Part shown: positions 31,953 through 38,015 of the stretch, piece after piece
How positions within the stretch are numbered: the first letter of the stretch is position 1
How the letters are laid out: every line of letters starts with the position of its first letter
From: an uncultured Myxococcaceae bacterium
Lineage (GTDB): Bacteria; Myxococcota_A; Polyangia; Polyangiales; Ga0077539
Reading direction: 5' to 3'
Assembly: GCA_945952225.1 (NCBI GenBank)
Contig: CAMFHP010000082.1
Span: forward strand, 1-38,015
Length of the DNA: 38,015 nt
Made by a program: the position numbers and the translations under genes
Notes under the pieces: generated by a model
The model's input: the letters and a program-made list of their open reading frames with translations, nothing else
What the model was told of the DNA's origin: nothing
Database searches by the model: none

Positions 31953-31958
31953 TACATT
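31953..31958 (+). promoter_or_regulatory. -10 of the 31969 gene
   Basis: TACATT, a 5-of-6 match to TATAAT, lies 10 bases before GTG 31969. No -35 of note and no Shine-Dalgarno site were found. Confidence 0.4.
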
Positions 31959-31968
31959 CCACGGCCTC

Positions 31969-32991
31969 GTGAAGCGCTACGTCGTCCTCGCGCTCCTCGC
32001 CGGGGTGGTGCTCGGAACCCTCGGCACGCTCGCCGTGGGCGCGTGGCGCGTCGACGCGGTGGAGCACACCTGGTGCCTCCGCTGCGCACGCCATCGCACC
32101 TCCTTCGGCGACGTCGTCGACGAACACGGCGGCCCGGTCTCCGCGCTCCTCGCGACGCGCAATCCTCCGCACCATCACGTCTGGGCCGACACGGGACGCG
32201 GCCCGCGCCGCGCGCTCCCGCTCACCGTCGACGCCGCCCGCGAGGCCCTCGCCAACCTCGACGCGATCGAGTCCGACGCGCGCGCCGTCGCCGTGCTCGA
32301 CGAGGCCTTTCGCAACAGCCCCGAGCGCGCCGAGCGCCTCGTGCGAGCCGTGCTCGACCCCGAGGCCCATCTCGACCGCAGCGCCCTCACGCTCGTCGCA
32401 CGCCCCGAGCTCTCGTGGCCCGACCGATGGCGCGTCGTCGATGCGTTCCTCGCTGCGTACACCTGCACCCGCGCGGCGCAGGCCGTCACGTGCACGCTCC
32501 CCGTCGGCGACGTGCGCATCGTCGCGTGGCACCACGTGCCCGGCAGCGTGATGCGCGGACCCGTGCCGTGGGCCACCTGGCTTCCGCAGGGCTTCGCACC
32601 GACCGCGTCGCCCACACCCACCCCGTCGCTCACGCCCATGACGCCCATCGCGCCGCCGATCCCCGTGGGCCCCGCGACGCCGGTCACACCCGCCGTGCCC
32701 GCCTCACCGCGCGACGACGAGGCGTCGGTGAACGCAGGCATCGCGCAGGCCCGCCGTGGCGACCTCGAAGGCGCCGCGCGCACGTGGTCGCGGCTCTCGA
32801 CGCACACGCCCCGTCCCGCAGGGCTCCCGCGGCTCCGCGCGGCCATCGAGCGCCAGGCCGGAGACGCCATCGACACGATGATCCTCGACGGACGGTGCGC
32901 CGCCGCGCAGCGCCTCGTGCGCTCGCTCCGCACCGCGGGGCTGCACCTCGACGGCGCGCAGCACTTCGGTTCGGCCTGTCAGCAGCCATGA
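31969..32991 (+). CDS. membrane-anchored protein with Pro-rich linker
   Basis: I do not recognise this 340-residue protein. Residues 4-27 form an N-terminal membrane anchor or uncleaved signal, followed by a CLRCARHR motif (Cys pair) and an exported helical/beta domain to about 205. A Pro/Thr linker (repeats of TP and PP) spans about 206-245. A C-terminal helical domain (about 250-340) begins like a TPR unit (NAGIAQARRGDLEGAARTW) and contains two more Cys. The layout resembles the stalk and tail of the neighbouring kinases, so it may take part in the same envelope sensing. GTG start is set by the -10. Confidence 0.72.
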   Translation: MKRYVVLALLAGVVLGTLGTLAVGAWRVDAVEHTWCLRCARHRTSFGDVVDEHGGPVSALLATRNPPHHHVWADTGRGPRRALPLTVDAAREALANLDAIESDARAVAVLDEAFRNSPERAERLVRAVLDPEAHLDRSALTLVARPELSWPDRWRVVDAFLAAYTCTRAAQAVTCTLPVGDVRIVAWHHVPGSVMRGPVPWATWLPQGFAPTASPTPTPSLTPMTPIAPPIPVGPATPVTPAVPASPRDDEASVNAGIAQARRGDLEGAARTWSRLSTHTPRPAGLPRLRAAIERQAGDAIDTMILDGRCAAAQRLVRSLRTAGLHLDGAQHFGSACQQP

Positions 32992-32998
32992 ACCATCA

Positions 32999-33015
32999 AG
33001 GACACAAACTGTCCT
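32999..33015. terminator. hairpin between convergent genes
   Basis: AGGACA, loop CAAAC and TGTCCT form a perfect six-base-pair stem. It sits in the 33-base gap between the convergent genes ending at 32991 and 33025, in locally AT-richer DNA. There is no T tract. It is a modest candidate for a bidirectional terminator. Confidence 0.35.
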
Positions 33016-33024
33016 CGATTCCGA

Positions 33025-34935
33025 TCAGCTTCCCGCGGGGCAGGTGGTGATGCGCGCGGTCTGTCCCACGCGCACGTCGACGTACTGCTGGAGCGAGTTT
33101 CCGTTCGCCGACAGGATCACCTGCACGTGCCCCGCGACCGAGCGGATCGACGCCGCACGCGGCAGCGGGTAGTGCCGTCCGCCGACCTCGATGGCGCCAC
33201 TCGCGCAGCTCACCTCGATGCTCCCGAGGCGCCCCTGCACGTCGCCGAGCAGCGCGTTCGTGAAGCCCGTGTGCGAGGCCGTCCACGCGTCGCCGTTCGC
33301 CATCGCCTGGAGCAGCCGCTCCTCGCACTCCACGATGCGCCCCGACTGGCGGTAGAGGTGCGCCGCGCCCACGAGCGCGCGTCCCGAACGGAGCGCGAGA
33401 AAGCCCGACAGCGCCGCCGCACGGTCACCTCGCGCGAGGGCCTCGCAGGGCTCGCGCACGCTCGCATCGCCGTCGCAGTAGGGCGCGCCGCGCGGGGCCG
33501 TCGCAGCGGGCGCGGCGACGTTCGCAGCAGGTCGTGCGATCGTGGGCGCAGAGGCATCGCGCGGCGCGTTCGCGGTGGTGCTGGCATCGTGCGCGGTGGT
33601 CGTCGTGCTGGCGTCGTGTGCGGGCATCGCAGCGTCGTGGGCGATGGGCGGCGCGACCGGCGGCGTGACGGGCGGTTCGGCGACCGGCGGAGCAGCGGGC
33701 ACTTCGGGCGACGTCTCCGCGGGTTGCGCCGCGGGAATCGACGGCTCGCGCTCGGGGGCGGTGGTGCCGAAGAGGTGCTGTCCGCCGAACATCGCGGCCA
33801 TGCCGAGCACGGCGCCCGTGGCCATGTGACGCCAGGTCGGGTGCACGGCGGTCTGCGCGGGACCTCCCTCGGCGGTGTGCGCGCGCGGCTTCGGCGCGTC
33901 GACGGCGACCTTCGCGTAGAGCGTGGGCGCGTCGGTCGAGACGCCGTCGTGCACGGTGGTCTTCTGCATCGACGACTCGCCGGGCGCTTCGGAGAGGCGC
34001 GCTTCGATCACGTCGGGCACGCGCGAGAGCGGATCACCCTCGCGGTCGAAGTGACGGGCCCACAGCGCGCGCACCGCGGGGCTCGCGAAGGGCCACAGCG
34101 CCGTGCCCGCCGCGCGCATCGAGGGAAAGCGCTTCGGCACGTCGCGCTCCATCATGCGCGCGATCACCGTGTCGAGGCCGCGGGGAACGCTGTTGCGCAC
34201 CTCGCTCGGGGCCTTCGGCGTGCGCGCCGTGATCGCTTCGAGCAGGTCGAGGAGCACCTCGGCCTGAAAGGGCTTCTCGCCCGTGAGCGCCTCGTAGAGC
34301 ACCACCGCGAGCGACCACTGATCGCTGCGCGCGTCGACGTGCTTCGACTGCCGCACCTGCTCGGGCGACATGTAGAAGGGCGTGCCGAGCCACGAGTGCG
34401 TCTGCGTGAGGTCGAGGTCGTCGGAGAGGAGCTTCGCGATGCCGAAGTCCACGAGCTTCGGGTACGCCGCGCCGGTGACGTGACGCGCGAGAAAGATGTT
34501 CCCGGGCTTGATGTCGCGGTGCACGACGCCGGCGTTGTGCACGGCGTCGAGGGCCGACGCGATGGGGAGCATCACGTCGACGATCTCGTCGGGCTCCATC
34601 GGGCCCTCGCGCTTCAGCCGCTCGGCGAGGGTCTCGCCTTCGAGGAACTCCATCGCGAGGTAGCCGCGCTCGTCGAGCATGCCGCCGTCGAACACCTGGA
34701 TGACGTGCGGATGCTCCACCTGCGCGGCGGCCATGATCTCGCGTTGAAAGCGCGTGACGGCGTCGGGCGTGGCGAGCACGTGCTCGTGGAGGATCTTGAG
34801 CGCGACGCGCTTCTTGAGCGGGCTGCGCACGGCCTCGTACACGATGCCGAAGGCCCCGCGCCCCACCTGGCGCACGATGGAGTAGGGACCGAACGTGGCG
34901 CCCGCGCCGAGCGTTCCCGAGGGGCTGTTGGCCAT
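33025..34935 (-). CDS. Ser/Thr protein kinase with a distinct exported tail
   Basis: The 636-residue kinase has its catalytic domain at about 17-280: VGRGAFGIVYEA, Lys in VALKIL, HRDIKPGNIF (Asp near 140), VDFG and SPEQ, so it should be active. A weak membrane segment lies near 367. A Pro/Ala stalk with AHDAS-type repeats follows. The tail of about 150 residues differs from the other two kinases: it starts with a TPR-like helical part (ALARGDRAAALSGFLAL), then a beta-rich part resembling a PEGA-like sandwich (VQVILSANGNSLQQYVDVRV) with several Cys. The start ATG 34935 has its promoter directly upstream. The DegT aminotransferase gene lies 34 bases upstream on the same strand. Confidence 0.93.
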   Translation of the reverse strand: MANSPSGTLGAGATFGPYSIVRQVGRGAFGIVYEAVRSPLKKRVALKILHEHVLATPDAVTRFQREIMAAAQVEHPHVIQVFDGGMLDERGYLAMEFLEGETLAERLKREGPMEPDEIVDVMLPIASALDAVHNAGVVHRDIKPGNIFLARHVTGAAYPKLVDFGIAKLLSDDLDLTQTHSWLGTPFYMSPEQVRQSKHVDARSDQWSLAVVLYEALTGEKPFQAEVLLDLLEAITARTPKAPSEVRNSVPRGLDTVIARMMERDVPKRFPSMRAAGTALWPFASPAVRALWARHFDREGDPLSRVPDVIEARLSEAPGESSMQKTTVHDGVSTDAPTLYAKVAVDAPKPRAHTAEGGPAQTAVHPTWRHMATGAVLGMAAMFGGQHLFGTTAPEREPSIPAAQPAETSPEVPAAPPVAEPPVTPPVAPPIAHDAAMPAHDASTTTTAHDASTTANAPRDASAPTIARPAANVAAPAATAPRGAPYCDGDASVREPCEALARGDRAAALSGFLALRSGRALVGAAHLYRQSGRIVECEERLLQAMANGDAWTASHTGFTNALLGDVQGRLGSIEVSCASGAIEVGGRHYPLPRAASIRSVAGHVQVILSANGNSLQQYVDVRVGQTARITTCPAGS

Positions 34936-34943
34936 GGCGGCGG

Positions 34944-34973
34944 AGGGTGCTCGCGCCGCGCGCGCGCTGTCAA
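34944..34973 (-). promoter_or_regulatory. consensus -35 promoter of the kinase, overlapping the upstream stop
   Basis: Minus-strand TTGACA (34968-34973), an 18-base alternating GC spacer and CACCCT (34944-34949) lie 8 bases before ATG 34935. The -35 contains the TGA stop of the aminotransferase gene. Confidence 0.45.
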
Positions 34974-36151
34974 CGAATCGCGCGGGCCAGCGCGTCGAGC
35001 ACGAGGTCGACGTGGGTCCGCGTCATCGCAGGCCCGAGGGGCAGCGTGAGGAGCCGCGCGAAGGCCGCCTCGGTGCGCGGCAGCGAGACGTGCGCGCCCC
35101 GCTGCGCATAGGCCGAGAACATGTGCGTCGGCGGATAGTGGATGCTCGTCTGCACGCCCTCTTCGCGCAGCGACGCCATCACGCGCTCGCGGTGACATCC
35201 CTCGGGCAGCATCACGACGAAGAGGTGGTGCGCGCTCTCGCCGAACGAGCCGCGCGTGAAGGGCACGTGGAGCCCCTGCAACCCCTCGGCGCGCTCGTCG
35301 ATCGCGTCGAGGTACATCTTCACCACGTCTGCGCGACGCGCGTTCGCCACGAGCACCTTGCGGAGCTGGATGCGCCCGATCGCGGCGCGGATCTCATCCA
35401 TGCGCGCGTTCGTACCCACGCGGGCGACGTCATACGTAAACGCATGGCCGCGGTGACGGTCCCAGGTGAGCGTGGTCATGCCGTGCGAGCGCAGGAGCCG
35501 CAGCGTCGCGGCCGTCGCGTCGTCGCGCGTGGTCAGCATCCCGCCTTCGCCCGTGGTCATGTTCTTGTTGCTGAAGAACGAGAACGCACCCACCACGCCG
35601 AGACCTCCGCAGCGCGCCGCAGGCTCTCCGTCGCGTGCTCGCTCGCGGGCGCCGGGCGCGTGGGCGCAGTCTTCGACGATCACCACGTGCGAGGCGCCGT
35701 GTGCGTCGAGGGCCTCGCGCAGCCCGCGCACGTCGGCCGCGAAGCCCGCGTAGTGCACGGCCACCACGGCGCGGGTGCGGGGCGTCACGCGCTTCACCAC
35801 GTCGAGGGGATCGAGGCACAGGTCGTCGTCGCTCGTGATGTCGGCGAACACGGGCGTCGCACCGAGGCGCACCGCGGCGTTGGCCGTGGCCACGAAGGTG
35901 AGCGCGGGCACGATCACCTCGTCGCCGTGCTCCACACCCGCGGCGGCGTAGGCCAGCTCCAGGCCCACGGTGCAGTTGTTCACCGCGATCGCGTGAGGAA
36001 CGCCCACCATCGCCGCGAACTCGCGCTCGAACGCCGCGATGCGCTCACCCTGCGTGAGCCATCCCGAGCGCACCACGTCGGCAGCGGCCTGCGCCTCCTC
36101 TTCGTCGAGGGTCACGTCGGTGAGGGGAACCTTCCACTGGGGGGCGCTCAT
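34970..36151 (-). CDS. DegT/DnrJ/EryC1-family PLP aminotransferase
   Basis: This 393-residue enzyme transfers an amino group to a keto sugar, usually on a nucleotide sugar for polysaccharide or glycan building. Family features are VPLTDVTLDEEEAQAAADVV, the FxAxxxG region, EDCAHAPGA (PLP-ring Asp) and SFFSNKNMTTGEGGML, where Lys196 is the Schiff-base lysine. Length is normal. ATG 36151 is preferred to an upstream in-frame start at 36190, which lies over the promoter. No other sugar-nucleotide genes are in the window, so the substrate is open. Confidence 0.93.
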   Translation of the reverse strand: MSAPQWKVPLTDVTLDEEEAQAAADVVRSGWLTQGERIAAFEREFAAMVGVPHAIAVNNCTVGLELAYAAAGVEHGDEVIVPALTFVATANAAVRLGATPVFADITSDDDLCLDPLDVVKRVTPRTRAVVAVHYAGFAADVRGLREALDAHGASHVVIVEDCAHAPGARERARDGEPAARCGGLGVVGAFSFFSNKNMTTGEGGMLTTRDDATAATLRLLRSHGMTTLTWDRHRGHAFTYDVARVGTNARMDEIRAAIGRIQLRKVLVANARRADVVKMYLDAIDERAEGLQGLHVPFTRGSFGESAHHLFVVMLPEGCHRERVMASLREEGVQTSIHYPPTHMFSAYAQRGAHVSLPRTEAAFARLLTLPLGPAMTRTHVDLVLDALARAIR

Positions 36152-36160
36152 GGCGGCGCG

Positions 36161-36190
36161 AAGGTGCGCGCGGCGCCGCGCGGCTGTCAA
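36161..36190 (-). promoter_or_regulatory. consensus -35 promoter of the aminotransferase
   Basis: Minus-strand TTGACA (36185-36190), an 18-base GC spacer and CACCTT (36161-36166) lie 9 bases before ATG 36151. The layout is nearly the same as the promoter of the kinase at 34935. Confidence 0.45.
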
Positions 36191-36249
36191 CGTGCTCGCG
36201 GTGCCCGCGCGCGACCCGGTGATTGCCGCACGCGACCGACGTTCCGCGC

Positions 36250-36278
36250 TTCGCGAATCGCGCGCGGTGCTCTATGCA
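36250..36278 (+). promoter_or_regulatory. promoter of the exported methyltransferase-like gene
   Basis: TTCGCG (36250-36255), a 17-base spacer and TATGCA (36273-36278) lie 8 bases before ATG 36287. The -10 is the same as that of the TPR gene. Confidence 0.4.
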
Positions 36279-36286
36279 GCGCGACC

Positions 36287-37072
<786 letters not shown>

Positions 37073-37087
37073 CCGAGCGCGCTGCGC

Positions 37088-38015
37088 CTACGAGTGCAGC
37101 ACGCCCCACGCGATGAGCCCGAGCACCGAGCCCGCTGCGACCACCACCATCACGAGCAGGGCAGGGTGCGCCGCGGGCTCCTCGCGCGGCGGATCGGGCA
37201 GCGGCCGCGGCACGTAGGGCTCCGGCGCGCGCGGCGGCATCACGGGCATGCCGAGCTGCGCGCGCACGACGTCGGGCACCACCGTGTCGGGCATCGTCGA
37301 TTCGACCTGCATGAAGGGCATCGGCGCGGGCGCGCGCGGCATCGCGGGCATCGGCGCGACGGGCATCGGCGAGGGGGCCACGGGCAGCGGCGCGAGGGGC
37401 ATCACGGCCTCCGCGGGCATGGGCGGCAGGGGTTGCGTGCTGTCGTGCGGCGCGAGCGATTGCAGGCGCGCGGTGCGGTCTTCGAGCACGGGCGCGGCGG
37501 GCGGGAGTTCGAGCATGCGCGTGCCGTCCCACGCGGGCTGCACGGGCGCCGACGCGGCGAGCTGGTCGGGGTGCGCGAGGATCTGCGTTCCCTCGGTCTG
37601 GAGCAGGCTGCGAAAGCCGCCGGGTGGCATCGTCGCGGGGCGCTGCGCGGGGAGCGACACGATGCGCGTTCCATCGACGGGCGCGGGCGTCGCGTCGTCG
37701 TCGCGGAGGTCGGGCATCGGGGCCTGCGTGTGGAGCTGCGTGGCCTCGGGCGCGAACCACGACCGCGACGGATCGGCCGGCGGTGTCGAGCCCGTCGTGG
37801 GCTGCGGTCCCGTGGGATCGGGCGCGTCGGCCTCGCTGAACGTCGACTCGGCGAGGGGATCGAAACTCGGCACCGGCGGGAGCGCCGTGGGCTCCGGCGC
37901 GCGCGGTGTCGCAGGGCGCGCGAGCGAGGGCGCGGCGACGGGCAACGCGATGGGCGCAGACGGCGCGGGCGGTGCGGGCGAGGGAGGCGGCGCGGCGGGC
38001 TTCGAGGGCGCAGGC
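37088..38015 (-). CDS. Pro/Met/Ala-rich tail-anchored protein, 5' end outside the window
   Basis: The frame is open to the right edge, so the N-terminus is missing and the internal TTG near 37945 is not a credible start. The visible ~308 residues are low complexity, with Pro/Met-rich stretches such as APLPVAPSPMPVAP and spaced motifs like TQLHTQ, GTRIVSLP, GTQILAHP and GTRMLELP. The spaced short strands in GTRI/GTQI/GTRM hint at a repeated peptide ligand. The C-terminus is a single membrane segment (ALLVMVVVAAGSVLGLIAWG) with no domain after it. In related bacteria this architecture often has an N-terminal zinc ribbon or kinase domain, which would lie outside the window. Confidence 0.6.
   Translation of the reverse strand, partial: PAPSKPAAPPPSPAPPAPSAPIALPVAAPSLARPATPRAPEPTALPPVPSFDPLAESTFSEADAPDPTGPQPTTGSTPPADPSRSWFAPEATQLHTQAPMPDLRDDDATPAPVDGTRIVSLPAQRPATMPPGGFRSLLQTEGTQILAHPDQLAASAPVQPAWDGTRMLELPPAAPVLEDRTARLQSLAPHDSTQPLPPMPAEAVMPLAPLPVAPSPMPVAPMPAMPRAPAPMPFMQVESTMPDTVVPDVVRAQLGMPVMPPRAPEPYVPRPLPDPPREEPAAHPALLVMVVVAAGSVLGLIAWGVLHS

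Noticed and set aside
33127-35049. Long plus-strand frame of 640 codons opposite the third kinase
   Set aside because: Shadow of the kinase gene; His/Arg/Glu-rich with no motif.

Overview
The window is about 70% GC or higher, almost fully coding (34 gene calls, no gene-free stretch longer than about 200 bases) and carries no RNA genes, insertion sequences, phage genes or CRISPR array that I can see. Three large eukaryote-like Ser/Thr kinases with exported C-terminal tails, many lipoproteins, Pro/Ala- and Asp/Ala-rich linkers and strong third-position GC bias suggest chromosomal DNA of a myxobacterium, most like Polyangia (Sandaracinus-type). That placement is inference from gene content, not a database match.

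Layout. 1-2.4 kb: the end of a HEAT-repeat protein converges on, and overlaps, a DppB/OppB-like permease with a large HEAT-like insertion. 2.5-7.2 kb: hemW, a kinase with an N-terminal zinc-ribbon-like motif, a lipoprotein and an RluA-type pseudouridine synthase. 7.3-11.1 kb: a 971-residue exported protein with about nine carboxypeptidase-regulatory-like domains and a PDZ domain, a small membrane coiled-coil protein, and a thiol (Cys) glutathione peroxidase. 11.2-17.8 kb: purine catabolism. An aldehyde dehydrogenase and ureidoglycolate lyase (allA) run toward a leftward operon of puuD, allB, a fused allantoicase-OHCU decarboxylase and uraH. Together these cover every step from urate to glyoxylate and urea. 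17.8-26.2 kb: accessory genes: an exported zinc metallopeptidase, a ten-cysteine secreted peptide, a second kinase, a TPR protein, a Tyr-rich lipoprotein, a small hypothetical protein and an exported amidohydrolase. 26.2-31.2 kb: central metabolism: a metallo-beta-lactamase-fold hydrolase, a phosphohexomutase, and a scoA-scoB-crotonase cluster for acetoacetate/CoA transfer. 31.3-38 kb: two membrane proteins, a third kinase, a DegT-family aminotransferase, a methyltransferase with an export signal, and the end of a Pro-rich tail-anchored protein.

The most general signal is regulatory. At about ten genes a sigma70-like -10 hexamer sits 7-10 bases before the start codon, often with a -35 hexamer 16-18 bases further upstream. 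This puts the predicted transcription start on or next to the start codon and implies that leaderless mRNAs are common here. A few genes (gpx, the Cys-rich peptide, the 31353 membrane protein) instead have clear Shine-Dalgarno sequences. The best candidates for new biology are this promoter layout, the non-consecutive-step Alc-UraD fusion, the permease-HEAT chimera, a crotonase lacking both usual catalytic glutamates, the exported methyltransferase-fold protein, and the Cys-rich peptide with regular Cys spacing. I found no complete, clearly undescribed multi-gene system.
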